The notes under the pieces: model-generated
The model's database searches: none
What the model saw: the letters and a program-made list of their open reading frames with translations, nothing else
Told to the model about the DNA's origin: nothing
Made by a program: the position numbers and the translations under genes
Assembly: GCA_036000105.1 (NCBI GenBank)
Contig: DASYGE010000006.1
Span: 1 to 64,000 of the forward strand
DNA: 64,000 nucleotides
Reading direction: 5' to 3'
DNA from: DASUBN01 sp036000105
Lineage (GTDB): Bacteria; Pseudomonadota; Gammaproteobacteria; Natronospirales; REEB76
Part shown: piece after piece, positions 1-7,860 of the stretch
Layout of the letters: the number at the start of each line of letters is the position of its first letter
Position numbering within the stretch: position 1 is the stretch's first letter

Positions 1-141
1 GAGATGGTGATGCCGGGGGACAACATCAAGGTGGTGGTGACCCTGATCAACCCGATCGCCATGGAAGACGGCCTGCGCTTCGCCATCCGCGAAGGCGGCA
101 AGACCGTCGGTGCCGGCGTCGTCGCCAAGATACTCGAGTAA
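1..141 (+). CDS. tuf: Elongation factor Tu, C-terminal fragment
   Basis: This is the last 46 residues of EF-Tu, cut by the window start. The reading frame is open from base 1 and ends at the TAA at 139-141. The segment with MPGDNIKV and ending in FAIREGGKTVGAGVV is the well-known C-terminal beta-barrel (domain 3) of bacterial EF-Tu, the GTPase that delivers aminoacyl-tRNA to the ribosome. rpsJ follows after 6 bases, as in the proteobacterial str/S10 junction, so the two are probably co-transcribed. Confidence 0.97.
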   Translation, partial: EMVMPGDNIKVVVTLINPIAMEDGLRFAIREGGKTVGAGVVAKILE

Positions 142-147
142 CAAAAT

Positions 148-459
148 ATGGCTACCCAGACTATCCGCATCCGCCTCAAGGCCTTCGACCACCGGCTCAT
201 CGACAAGTCGGCGAAGGAGATTGTGGAGACCGCCAAGCGCACCGGCGCCCAGGTCCGCGGTCCCATCCCGTTGCCGGTGAAGATGGAACGCTTCACGATC
301 CTGGTCTCGCCCCACGTCGACAAGGACGCCCGCGACCAGTACGAGCTGCGTACCCACAAGCGCCTGATGGACATCGTGGACCCCACGGACAAGACCGTGG
401 ACGCCCTCATGAAGCTGGATCTTCCGGCGGGCGTGGACGTACAGATCAAGCTCAACTGA
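148..459 (+). CDS. rpsJ: 30S ribosomal protein S10 (NusE)
   Basis: This 103-residue protein has the full family length. It starts IRIRLKAFDHRLID and contains the conserved RTHKRLMDI segment near residue 70. S10 is part of the small-subunit head and doubles as the antitermination factor NusE. It follows tuf closely and is itself followed by an intrinsic terminator at 483-512. It is therefore not continuous with rplC, which lies 1.1 kb away behind a gene on the opposite strand; in most proteobacteria rpsJ heads the S10 operon directly. Confidence 0.98.
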   Translation: MATQTIRIRLKAFDHRLIDKSAKEIVETAKRTGAQVRGPIPLPVKMERFTILVSPHVDKDARDQYELRTHKRLMDIVDPTDKTVDALMKLDLPAGVDVQIKLN

Positions 460-482
460 TGTCTTGAGGCCTGACGGCCCAT

Positions 483-512
483 AAAAAGGCCCTGCTAATG
501 CAGGGCCTTTTT
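483..512. terminator. Intrinsic terminator after rpsJ
   Basis: The arms AAAAAGGCCCTGC (483-495) and GCAGGGCCTTTTT (500-512) form a perfect 13-bp stem with a 4-base loop. A-runs on one side and T-runs on the other make it usable from both directions. It ends the tuf-rpsJ transcript. Confidence 0.9.
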
Positions 513-535
513 ATTTAGGGACACAGGACGGACGC

Positions 536-652
536 GGTGCCGGGAGCACCGCTCGCGAATCAAGCACGCATGTGCTTGATTCGGCGGAGGCGAGTCCGAG
601 CGTGTATCGGACTCGCCGAGCCTGAAAAATCCAGGGATGGATTTTTCAGGCT
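536..652. repeat. Cluster of four perfect stem-loops
   Basis: Four back-to-back inverted repeats fill the space between the rpsJ terminator and the convergent gene. They are GGTGC/GCACC (536-550, loop CGGGA), a 12-bp stem 556-567/572-583, an 11-bp stem 589-599/607-617, and a 15-bp stem 619-633/638-652 with loop GGGA. All arms are perfectly complementary. The last could terminate the minus-strand gene that ends at 661. The architecture resembles REP-type intergenic palindromes or a structured RNA; no coding content is evident. Comparable clusters lie at 14530-14642 and 15256-15308. Confidence 0.75.
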
Positions 653-660
653 ACGTCTTG

Positions 661-1239
661 TTAAGCAGCCGCCGCCACGGCGGCGGGCCAGAGCCAGGCG
701 AAGGTGCCGCCTACGATCAGGCCATAGACGAGGCCGTCCACCACGTCCTTGAACACCGCGCCCCAGGGCTGGCCGAACCAGATGCCCGAGGGGATGGATG
801 CGAAACCGAAGGCCATGAAGCCGGCGGTGGCGACCACCCGGAACACCTGCATGCCGTCGGTGCCGGAGGCCAAAGTGGATGCACCCACGTAGCCTGAGAA
901 CAGCGCCACCAGGAGGCAGAACACGAACCACTGGATCAGGGGTTTGGCCATGTTCATGGGCTGGCCCGCGCGCAGGTAGGTGAAGGCCAGAGGGCCCTGC
1001 TTCATCTTCTCCTGGAACTCGGGCTTCTTCATGTCCTCCGGCTTGCAGTAAGGGATCATGTATATGCCCGGGGCGGGGCTGCCCTTGCTGAGGGCCTTGC
1101 GGATCTCGTCCTCGTTGCTGAAGCCGTGGTAGTCGGCGGTATGCCAGAACTTGAGGAACATGTGGATGATGGCGCTGGCCACGTGCACGAATACGGCCGC
1201 GAGCAGGATGGGGAGCCAGAGCTGAGCTAGGGAGACCAT
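661..1239 (-). CDS. Conserved hypothetical small membrane protein
   Basis: This 192-residue protein has about four predicted membrane segments. One is at residues 8-28. After a soluble loop (about 30-95) rich in charged residues, with a tyrosine-proline stretch around IYMIPYC, three further hydrophobic segments lie between about 100 and 185. I do not recognise a named family. It is transcribed toward rpsJ and sits alone between rpsJ and rplC, an unusual place for any gene. The start ATG at 1239 is preceded (reading the minus strand) by GGAGGGTTCCC, a good ribosome-binding site. Codon usage is GC-rich like its neighbours, so it is not an obvious recent import. Its function is unknown. Confidence 0.75.
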   Translation of the reverse strand: MVSLAQLWLPILLAAVFVHVASAIIHMFLKFWHTADYHGFSNEDEIRKALSKGSPAPGIYMIPYCKPEDMKKPEFQEKMKQGPLAFTYLRAGQPMNMAKPLIQWFVFCLLVALFSGYVGASTLASGTDGMQVFRVVATAGFMAFGFASIPSGIWFGQPWGAVFKDVVDGLVYGLIVGGTFAWLWPAAVAAAA

Positions 1240-1266
1240 GGGAACCCTCCGTTTCTAGGGTGATAG

Positions 1267-1499
1267 CCAGGATTGGGCTGGCTGGGAGTCTAGCCCCAAA
1301 TCCTGGGTATCAAAGCCCCCACCACGAGACGCTCCCCCAGGAAGGGCTTTAAGGGGCCCTCACGGGCTCTCTTGACCCCTCCGGGGGAGGGGAAATCGGC
1401 CCGAAACAGGCAAATCTCCCTTTCAGGTCTGTTGCAGAGCCCGAAGAGGCTGGTATAATCCCCGGCTCCCTGCGGCCCGCTGGGTATCCCGGCGGGCCG
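1267..1499 (+). promoter_or_regulatory. rplC-operon promoter and leader hairpins
   Basis: A sigma70-like promoter is visible: TTGCAG at 1432-1437, a 16-base spacer, and a consensus TATAAT at 1454-1459. Transcription would begin near 1466, giving a leader of about 100 bases before rplC. The leader folds into a 12-bp hairpin (1473-1484 with 1488-1499, one G-U pair, loop TAT). Upstream, 1267-1279 and 1292-1306 form a further imperfect hairpin. In E. coli the S10 leader is bound by L4 for autoregulation; whether this leader does the same is inference. The rest of 1240-1563 holds no gene. Confidence 0.7.
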
Positions 1500-1563
1500 T
1501 TGATTTGTAAGGTTTTGCAAGCACCGGCCAATCGCAGTCGGCGCTGTAAACGAGGAAAACGAG

Positions 1564-2202
1564 ATGAGTATCGGCGTAATCGGCCGCAAATGCGGCATGA
1601 CGCGCGTTTTCGCTGAGGATGGTGCTTCCATCCCGGTGACCGTCATTCAGGTCGAACCCAATCGCATCACCCAGGTGAAGACCCTGGAGACGGAAGGCTA
1701 TCGCTCCGTCCAGGTCACCACCGGTACCCGCCGCGCCACGCGCGTGACCAAGGCCATGGCCGGTCACTACGCGAAGGCTGCCACTGGCGCCGGCCGCCTG
1801 TCCCGCGAGTTCCGCCTCGAGAAAGACGAAGGCGCAGACCTCAAGGTCGGCGGCGAGATCAAGGCCGACATCTTCAAGCCCGGCCAGAAAGTCTTCGTGA
1901 CCGGCACGAGCATCGGCAAGGGCTTCCAGGGCACCATCAAACGCCATCACTTCACCATGGGTGACGCCACCCACGGTAACTCGCTGTCCCATCGCGCGCC
2001 GGGCTCTATCGGCCAGCGCCAGACCCCGGGCCGCGTGTTCCCCGGCAAGAAGATGTCCGGTCACCTGGGCGCCAAGCAGCGCACCGCCATGAACCTGGTG
2101 GTCGTGCAGGTGGATGCCGAGAAGAACCTGTTGCTCGTGAAGGGCGCGGTCCCGGGCTCCGAGGGCGGCAACGTCATCGTCCGCCCTGCGGCGCGCGGTT
2201 AA
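1564..2202 (+). CDS. rplC: 50S ribosomal protein L3
   Basis: At 212 residues it is full length for the family. It starts MSIGVIGRKCGMTRVF and carries the GKGFQGTIKRH loop that reaches toward the peptidyl-transferase centre. It also has the typical HRAPGSIGQRQTPGRVFPGKKM segment, which includes the PrmB-methylated glutamine region. It is an early assembly protein of the large subunit. Here it is the first gene of the main ribosomal operon, behind its own promoter. rplD follows after 9 bases with the SD sequence AAGGAGG. Confidence 0.98.
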   Translation: MSIGVIGRKCGMTRVFAEDGASIPVTVIQVEPNRITQVKTLETEGYRSVQVTTGTRRATRVTKAMAGHYAKAATGAGRLSREFRLEKDEGADLKVGGEIKADIFKPGQKVFVTGTSIGKGFQGTIKRHHFTMGDATHGNSLSHRAPGSIGQRQTPGRVFPGKKMSGHLGAKQRTAMNLVVVQVDAEKNLLLVKGAVPGSEGGNVIVRPAARG

Positions 2203-2211
2203 GGAGGCGGC

Positions 2212-2823
2212 ATGGAATTGCAGATGCACAAGACCGCCGGCAGCCAGTCCATCAGCCTTTCGGACGCGGCCTTCGGCTATGAATTCAACGAGTCCCTGGT
2301 GCACCAGGTCGTGACCGCGTTCCTCGCGGGCGGCCGTGCCGGCACCAAGGCGCAGAAGACCCGTGCCATGGTGCGCGGCGGCGGCAAGAAGCCCCGGCCC
2401 CAGAAAGGCTCGGGCCAGGCGCGCGCCGGCTCCATCCGCAGCCCTATCTGGCGCGGCGGCGGCAAGACCTTTGCGGCGGTCCCCCGTGACCACAGCCAGA
2501 AGGTCAACCGCAAGATGTACCAGGGTGCCTTGCGCGCCATCGTTTCCGAACTCGTGCGCCAGCAGCGCATCGTGGTGCTGCCGGAGTTCGGCGTGACCGC
2601 CCCCAAGACCAAAGAGCTGGCCGGCAAGCTGAAGGCGCTGGAGCTCGACAACGTGCTGATCGTCACCGAGCAGGTGGACGAGAAGCTGTACCTGGCTTCG
2701 CGCAACCTGCCCAACGTGGAAGTGCGCGATGCCACCGGCCTCGACCCGGTGAGCCTCATCGGCTTCGAGAAGGTGCTGTTCACCGTGCCGTCCATCCGCC
2801 GTCTGGAGGAGTGGCTCGCATGA
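2212..2823 (+). CDS. rplD: 50S ribosomal protein L4
   Basis: This 203-residue L4 has the extended loop with GGKKPRPQKGSGQARAG around residues 60-80, which lines the peptide exit tunnel. In E. coli L4 also represses the S10 operon by binding the mRNA leader; the hairpin leader ahead of rplC is a candidate target here. The stop overlaps the start of rplW (ATGA), indicating translational coupling. Confidence 0.98.
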   Translation: MELQMHKTAGSQSISLSDAAFGYEFNESLVHQVVTAFLAGGRAGTKAQKTRAMVRGGGKKPRPQKGSGQARAGSIRSPIWRGGGKTFAAVPRDHSQKVNRKMYQGALRAIVSELVRQQRIVVLPEFGVTAPKTKELAGKLKALELDNVLIVTEQVDEKLYLASRNLPNVEVRDATGLDPVSLIGFEKVLFTVPSIRRLEEWLA

Positions 2824-3125
2824 ACCCGAAACAAGAAAGACTCATGAGCGTACTGCTCGGGCCCCACGTGTCCGAGAAGGCCGCGCGCCTCGGCGAGAAG
2901 CACCAGCAGGTGGTGTTCCGCGTGCGCCGCGATGCCGACAAGAACGAAGTGCGCCAGGCCGTCGAGAAGATGTTCGAGGTCAAGGTCGCGGATGTCCAGA
3001 TCGTGAACGTGCACGGCAAGGTGAAGCGTTTCGGCGCGGCCACCGGTCGGCGCGGTGACTGGAAGAAGGCCTATGTGCGCTTGGCGCAGGGCAGCGAGAT
3101 CAACCTGGCCGGTGAGCAGGCTTAA
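2820..3125 (+). CDS. rplW: 50S ribosomal protein L23
   Basis: This 101-residue protein begins MNPKQERLMSVLLGPHVSEKA, matching the family start closely. The ATG at 2820 was chosen over the in-frame GTG at 2811 because it forms the ATGA overlap with rplD and has GGAGGA upstream. L23 lies at the tunnel exit and docks trigger factor and SRP. The VHGKVKRFG stretch is typical. Confidence 0.97.
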   Translation: MNPKQERLMSVLLGPHVSEKAARLGEKHQQVVFRVRRDADKNEVRQAVEKMFEVKVADVQIVNVHGKVKRFGAATGRRGDWKKAYVRLAQGSEINLAGEQA

Positions 3126-3154
3126 GGCCGGCACCGGGAAAAAGAGACAGCGAT

Positions 3155-3982
3155 ATGCCACTCATCAAAGCCAGACCGACATCACCAGGGCGCCGTGCCT
3201 TCGTCAAGGTCGTCACGCCCGGCTTGCACAAGGGTAAACCGCACAGCGCGCTCGTGGAGAGCAAGCGCTCGCGCGGCGGCCGCAACAACGTGGGCCGCAT
3301 CACCACGCGCCACCAGGGCGGCGGGCACAAGCAGAATTACCGTGTGATCGATTTCAAGCGCGACAAGGACGGCATCGTCGGCCGCATCGAGCGCGTGGAA
3401 TACGATCCGAACCGTACCGCGCACATCGCGCTGGTGCTGTACAAGGACGGCGAGCGCCGCTACATCATCGCACCCAAAGGCGCGGAAGCGGGTCAGGAGA
3501 TCGTCGCCGGCAGCCATGCCCCCATCAAGAATGGGAACTCGCTGCCGCTCAGGAACATCCCCGTGGGCACCCAGGTGCACTGCGTGGAAATGCAGCCCGG
3601 CAAGGGTGCGCAGATGGCCCGCAGCGCCGGTGCTTCGGTGCAGGTCGTGGCTCGTGAAGGCGCTTATTGCACGCTGCGTCTGCGCTCCGGCGAGATGCGC
3701 AAGGTGCACGTGGATTGCCGCGCGACCATCGGCGAAGTGGGCTTCGGTGAGCACAACCTGCGCCAGTACGGCAAGGCCGGTGCGCGCCGCTGGAAAGGCA
3801 TCCGTCCCTCGGTGCGCGGTGTGGTGATGAACCCCATCGACCATCCGCACGGCGGCGGTGAAGGCAAGACCTCCGGCGGCCGGCATCCGGTCTCGCCCTG
3901 GGGCCAGCCGACCAAGGGTTACAAGACGCGCGGCAACAAGCGCACCGACGGCATGATCGTGCGCCGCCGCAACGCAAAGTGA
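3155..3982 (+). CDS. rplB: 50S ribosomal protein L2
   Basis: This 275-residue L2 is full length. It carries the conserved C-terminal signature VRGVVMNPIDHPHGGGEG (about residues 221-238). That includes the histidine important for peptidyl-transferase activity and subunit association. The basic C-terminus GNKRTDGMIVRRR is standard. It lies 29 bases after rplW. Confidence 0.98.
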   Translation: MPLIKARPTSPGRRAFVKVVTPGLHKGKPHSALVESKRSRGGRNNVGRITTRHQGGGHKQNYRVIDFKRDKDGIVGRIERVEYDPNRTAHIALVLYKDGERRYIIAPKGAEAGQEIVAGSHAPIKNGNSLPLRNIPVGTQVHCVEMQPGKGAQMARSAGASVQVVAREGAYCTLRLRSGEMRKVHVDCRATIGEVGFGEHNLRQYGKAGARRWKGIRPSVRGVVMNPIDHPHGGGEGKTSGGRHPVSPWGQPTKGYKTRGNKRTDGMIVRRRNAK

Positions 3983-3997
3983 TGAGAGGGTAATAAC

Positions 3998-4285
3998 GTG
4001 CCACGTTCGATTCGCAAGGGCCCGTTCATCGACCCGCACCTGGCCAAGAAGGTCACGGCGGCGGTGACGAGCAACAACAAGCGCCCCATCAAGACCTGGT
4101 CGCGGCGCTCGATGGTCACGCCTGAGATGGTAGGTCTCACCATCGCGGTGCATAACGGTCGCCAACATGTGCCGGTGCTCGTCAGCGAGAACATGGTCGG
4201 ACACAAGCTGGGCGAATTCGCGCCCACGCGCATCTTCAAGGGCCACGGCGAACGCAAGACTGCCGAAGCCGAAGTGAAGGCCTAA
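3998..4285 (+). CDS. rpsS: 30S ribosomal protein S19
   Basis: This 95-residue protein uses a GTG start (PRSIRKGPFIDPHL follows the initiator). The conserved VGHKLGEFAPTR segment near residue 65 is present. S19 forms a complex with S13 in the small-subunit head. The GTG start is supported by GAGGGTAA upstream and by the exact match to the family N-terminus. Confidence 0.97.
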   Translation: MPRSIRKGPFIDPHLAKKVTAAVTSNNKRPIKTWSRRSMVTPEMVGLTIAVHNGRQHVPVLVSENMVGHKLGEFAPTRIFKGHGERKTAEAEVKA

Positions 4286-4295
4286 GGGTATTTAT

Positions 4296-4628
4296 ATGCA
4301 GGTAGCGGCCAAACACAGATACGCACGCATCGCGGCGCAGAAAGCCCGCCTGGTGGCGGACCAGATCCGCGGCAAAGCCGTGGGTGATGCCCTAAAGGTG
4401 CTCGAGTTCAGCCCCAAGCGCGCGGCCAAGCTGCTGCGTAAGGTGCTGGAGTCGGCCATCGCCAACGCCGAGCACAACAACGGTGCCGACGTGGACGAAC
4501 TGAAGGTCAAGACGATCATGGTGGACGAAGGTCCGCACATGAAGCGCTTCATGGCGCGTGCCAAGGGGCGCGGCGCACGTATTCTGAAACGTACGAGCCA
4601 CATCAGCATCATCGTGGCGGACGAATAA
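4296..4628 (+). CDS. rplV: 50S ribosomal protein L22
   Basis: This 110-residue L22 contains the RIAAQKARLVADQIRGK start region and the beta-hairpin loop with PHMKRFMARAKGRGARI that reaches into the exit tunnel. That is the site where macrolide-resistance changes occur in other bacteria. Length and order in the S10 operon are standard. Confidence 0.98.
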   Translation: MQVAAKHRYARIAAQKARLVADQIRGKAVGDALKVLEFSPKRAAKLLRKVLESAIANAEHNNGADVDELKVKTIMVDEGPHMKRFMARAKGRGARILKRTSHISIIVADE

Positions 4629-4638
4629 GGACAGGCAC

Positions 4639-5331
4639 ATGGGTCAGAAAGTAAATCCGACAGGCTTCCGCCTCGGCATAGCTTCAGACTGGAACTCCAA
4701 GTGGTTCGCCAGCAAGCGGGCGTATGCCCAGAACCTGCTGAGCGACCTGCGCGTGCGCGAGTTCCTCAAGAAGAAGCTCGCCCAGGCGTCCGTGAGCCGC
4801 ATCGAGATCAAGCGGCCCGCCAAGAAGGCCTACATCACTATCCATACAGCCCGTCCCGGCGTAGTGATCGGCAAGAAAGGTGAGGACATCGACGCGCTGC
4901 GCAAGCAGCTGACCAAGCTGATGCCCGGCGTGGAAGTGGACATCGGCGTGGAAGAGATCCGCAAGCCGGAACTCGACGCGTATCTGGTGGCCGAGAGCAT
5001 CGCGCAGCAGCTGGAGCGCCGCATCATGTTCCGCCGCGCCATGAAGCGTGCGGTGCAGAACACCATGCGCTTGGGCGCCTTAGGGATAAAGATCCGGGTC
5101 TCGGGCCGCCTGAACGGCTCGGAGATCGCGCGCAGCGAGCAGTACCGTGAGGGCCGCGTGCCCCTGCATACGCTCCGCGCCGACATCGACTACGGTCTGG
5201 CCGAAGCCCACACCACCTACGGCGTCATCGGCGTCAAGGTGTGGATCTTCAAGGGCGAGATCCTGGACGCGAACGAACTGAACAAGACCAAGGAAGCCGA
5301 AGGCGAGAAATCCGCCGCGGCTGCCAACTGA
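4639..5331 (+). CDS. rpsC: 30S ribosomal protein S3
   Basis: This 230-residue S3 begins MGQKVNPTGFRLGI. It has the KH domain with VVIGKKGEDID (about residues 75-85) and the C-terminal domain with GRLNGSEIARSE. It forms part of the mRNA entry channel and helicase site. The C-terminal tail is slightly acidic and alanine-rich, within normal variation. Confidence 0.98.
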   Translation: MGQKVNPTGFRLGIASDWNSKWFASKRAYAQNLLSDLRVREFLKKKLAQASVSRIEIKRPAKKAYITIHTARPGVVIGKKGEDIDALRKQLTKLMPGVEVDIGVEEIRKPELDAYLVAESIAQQLERRIMFRRAMKRAVQNTMRLGALGIKIRVSGRLNGSEIARSEQYREGRVPLHTLRADIDYGLAEAHTTYGVIGVKVWIFKGEILDANELNKTKEAEGEKSAAAAN

Positions 5332-5348
5332 GTCAGGAGTAGAGGCAC

Positions 5349-5762
5349 ATGTTGCAGCCCAAGCGCACCAAGTTCCGCAAGCAGCATAAAGGCCGTAACC
5401 GCGGCCTGGCGCAGAGCGGAAACAGCGTGGCATTCGGTGAGTACGGCCTGAAGGCCATCACCCGCGGCCGCCTGACTGCGCGCGAGATCGAAGCCGCGCG
5501 CCGCGCGATGACGCGCTTCGTGAAGCGCGGCGGCAAGATCTGGATCCGCGTATTCCCGGACGTGCCGGTGACCAAGAAGCCGCTGGAAGTCCGCATGGGC
5601 AACGGCAAAGGCAACGTGGAGTACTGGGTCGCCAAGGTGCAGCCCGGTTCGATGCTTTATGAGATGGAAGGCGTGGATGAAGCCACGGCGCGTGAGGCTT
5701 TCCGCCTTGCTTCCGCCAAGCTCGGCATCCTCACTGCCTTCGTAGCCCGACAGGTGATGTGA
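5349..5762 (+). CDS. rplP: 50S ribosomal protein L16
   Basis: This 137-residue protein starts MLQPKRTKFRKQHKGRN, the invariant L16 start. It has GKGNVEYWVAKVQPG near residue 85. It helps position the A-site tRNA. The stop overlaps the start of rpmC. Confidence 0.98.
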   Translation: MLQPKRTKFRKQHKGRNRGLAQSGNSVAFGEYGLKAITRGRLTAREIEAARRAMTRFVKRGGKIWIRVFPDVPVTKKPLEVRMGNGKGNVEYWVAKVQPGSMLYEMEGVDEATAREAFRLASAKLGILTAFVARQVM

Positions 5763-5962
5763 TGGAAATGAACGACATCCGCAAGAAGAACGACAAGGAG
5801 CTGCGCGAAGAGATCGGCGCGCTTCGTAAGGAGCAGTTCAACATGCGCATGCAGGCGGCGGCCGGCCAGGCCCCGCGCGCCCATCAGATCCGCAACGTCC
5901 GCAAGGACGTGGCGCGTCTCAAGACCGCGCAGAACGAACGCGTGAAGGCAGGTAAGAAATGA
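5762..5962 (+). CDS. rpmC: 50S ribosomal protein L29
   Basis: This 66-residue protein forms two helices, with KELREEIGALRKEQFNMRMQ typical of L29. The ATG at 5762 overlaps the rplP stop (TGATG). An in-frame GTG lies one codon upstream and an ATG two codons downstream, so the exact start is uncertain by a few residues. L29 sits beside L23 at the tunnel exit. Confidence 0.95.
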   Translation: MEMNDIRKKNDKELREEIGALRKEQFNMRMQAAAGQAPRAHQIRNVRKDVARLKTAQNERVKAGKK

Positions 5963-6234
5963 GCGACCAGGCGAAGAACATCCGTACGTTGACCGGCAAG
6001 GTGGTCAGCAACAAGATGGACAAGACCATCACCGTGTCGGTGGAGCGGATAGTCACGCACGCCACTTACGGCAAGATCTTGCGCCGTCGTACTAAGATCA
6101 AGGCCCACGACGAGCAGAACGTGTGTCAGGAAGGCGATGTCGTGACCATCACGCAGTGCCGCCCGATCTCGCGCCACAAGTCGTGGAAGCTGGTCGAAGT
6201 GATCGAACGCGCCGCCCCGGCGGCCGCGCAGTAA
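5959..6234 (+). CDS. rpsQ: 30S ribosomal protein S17
   Basis: This 91-residue OB-fold protein has the family core LTGKVVSNKMDKTITV and the RRRTKIKAHDE segment. It begins in an ATGA overlap with rpmC. It is a primary 16S rRNA binder and the last gene of the S10 group before rplN. Confidence 0.98.
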   Translation: MSDQAKNIRTLTGKVVSNKMDKTITVSVERIVTHATYGKILRRRTKIKAHDEQNVCQEGDVVTITQCRPISRHKSWKLVEVIERAAPAAAQ

Positions 6235-6260
6235 CCGGTTAATCCTGAGGGATAGCAGTC

Positions 6261-6629
6261 ATGATCCAGATGCGCACAGTGCTCGAGTCCGCCGATAACA
6301 GCGGCGCACGCAGCCTAAAATGCATCAAGGTGCTGGGCGGCTCCAAGCGCCGCTATGCGCGTATCGGCGATGTCATCAAGGTGAGCATCGGTGACGCGAT
6401 CCCGCGCGGCAAGGTCAAGAAAGGCGAGGTTTACAACGCGGTGGTGGTGCGTACCCGCAGCGGCGTGCGCCGCCCGGACGGTTCCATCATCCGTTTCGAC
6501 AGCAATGCCGCGGTGTTGCTGACTAACAAGCTGGAGCCCATCGGCACCCGCATCTTCGGGCCGGTGACGCGCGAACTGCGCAACGAGCAGTTCATGCGCA
6601 TCATCTCGCTGGCGCCGGAAGTGCTGTAA
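6261..6629 (+). CDS. rplN: 50S ribosomal protein L14
   Basis: At 122 residues it has exactly the usual length. It starts MIQMRTVLESADNSGARSL and contains the conserved GTRIFGPVTRELR near the C-terminus. It contacts 16S rRNA across the subunit interface and is the binding site of the silencing factor RsfS in other bacteria. It begins the spc-type gene block. Confidence 0.98.
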   Translation: MIQMRTVLESADNSGARSLKCIKVLGGSKRRYARIGDVIKVSIGDAIPRGKVKKGEVYNAVVVRTRSGVRRPDGSIIRFDSNAAVLLTNKLEPIGTRIFGPVTRELRNEQFMRIISLAPEVL

Positions 6630-6648
6630 GGCACCAGGAGTAAGGCAT

Positions 6649-6966
6649 ATGCACAAGATCAGGAAAGGCGACGAAGTGGTGGTGATTGCCGGCAAGGACA
6701 AGGGCCGTCGTGGCTCTGTGCTCAAGGTGATGGAGAAGGACCGCATCCTCGTCGAGAACGTGAACGTGGCGAAGAAACATCAGCGCCCGAACCCGAACGC
6801 CGGCGTGACCGGCGGCATCATCGAGAAGGAGATGTCGATCCACATCTCCAACGTGATGCTCTACAACCCGGTCACCAAGAAGGGCGACCGCGTGGGGTTG
6901 AAGAAGCTGGAGGACGGCCGCAAGGTGCGTTTCTTCAAGTCGAATAACGAAGTAGTTGACGTCTGA
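6649..6966 (+). CDS. rplX: 50S ribosomal protein L24
   Basis: This 105-residue protein has the KOW motif at its start (IRKGDEVVVIAGKDKGRRG), which nucleates large-subunit assembly. Later residues (HISNVMLYNP) match the family. A clear AGGAG precedes the ATG. Confidence 0.98.
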   Translation: MHKIRKGDEVVVIAGKDKGRRGSVLKVMEKDRILVENVNVAKKHQRPNPNAGVTGGIIEKEMSIHISNVMLYNPVTKKGDRVGLKKLEDGRKVRFFKSNNEVVDV

Positions 6967-6977
6967 GGACTGCCCAA

Positions 6978-7520
6978 ATGGCCGCCAGATTGCATGAACA
7001 TTACCGGACCGCTGTGGTGAAGAAGCTCAGCGAGCGCTTCGGCTACAAGAACGCGATGCAGGTCCCGCGCATCACCAAGATCACGCTCAACATGGGCGTG
7101 GGTGAGGCTACTGCGGACAAGAAAGTCATCGAGAACGCGGTGTCGGACATGACCAAGATCGCGGGCCAGAAGCCGGTGATCACGAAGGCCAAGAAGTCGA
7201 TCTCGACCTTCAAGATCCGCGACGGCTATCCCGTGGGCTGCAAGGTGACCTTGCGTCGCAGCCAGATGTACGAGTTCCTGGACCGCTTGATCAACATCTC
7301 CCTGCCCCGCGTGCGCGACTTCCGCGGCGTGAGCGGCCGCTCCTTCGATGGGCGCGGCAACTTCAGCATGGGCGTGAAGGAACAGATTATCTTCCCGGAG
7401 ATCGAGTACGACAAGATCGACGCCCTGCGTGGCATGGACATCACCATCACCACCACGGCCAAGAGCGATGCGGAAGCCCGGGCGCTGCTCGAAGCGTTCA
7501 GCTTCCCCTTCCGGAACTAA
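6978..7520 (+). CDS. rplE: 50S ribosomal protein L5
   Basis: At 180 residues it is full length. It contains ITLNMGVGEA, KAKKSISTFKIRDG, the LPRVRDFRG loop and FSMGVKEQIIFPEIEYD. L5 binds 5S rRNA and forms the bridge to S13. The spacing to rpsN is 12 bases. Confidence 0.98.
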   Translation: MAARLHEHYRTAVVKKLSERFGYKNAMQVPRITKITLNMGVGEATADKKVIENAVSDMTKIAGQKPVITKAKKSISTFKIRDGYPVGCKVTLRRSQMYEFLDRLINISLPRVRDFRGVSGRSFDGRGNFSMGVKEQIIFPEIEYDKIDALRGMDITITTTAKSDAEARALLEAFSFPFRN

Positions 7521-7532
7521 AAGGACACACAC

Positions 7533-7838
7533 ATGGCCAAGACATCCATGATCAATCGCGAGGTCAAGCGCACCAAGATGGCGGCCAAGTTCGCCACCAA
7601 GCGCGCCGAACTCAAGAAGATCATCCGCGACCTGGAGACGAGCGAAGAGGACCGCCAGGAGGCGGTCGCCAAGCTGGCCTCGCTGCCGCGCGATTCGAGC
7701 AAGGCCCGTCAGCGCAACCGTTGCGCCCTGACCGGCCGCGACCATGGGTTCTACCGCAAGTTCGGCCTGGCCCGCAACAAACTCCGCGAAGCCACCATGC
7801 GTGGCGACGTACCCGGCTTGCACAAGGCCAGCTGGTAA
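7533..7838 (+). CDS. rpsN: 30S ribosomal protein S14 (zinc-free type)
   Basis: This 101-residue S14 is of the long type without the four zinc cysteines. It has SSKARQRNRCALTGRDHGFYRKFGLARN in its second half, which is the family signature. It sits in the small-subunit head near S3 and S10. Confidence 0.97.
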   Translation: MAKTSMINREVKRTKMAAKFATKRAELKKIIRDLETSEEDRQEAVAKLASLPRDSSKARQRNRCALTGRDHGFYRKFGLARNKLREATMRGDVPGLHKASW

Positions 7839-7860
7839 TTCACTAGGGATATCGATATCC

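Noticed and set aside
1423..2493. 356-codon minus-strand frame over rplC and the rplC promoter
   Set aside because: It is the mirror of rplC/rplD codon bias and lacks a plausible start or domain.
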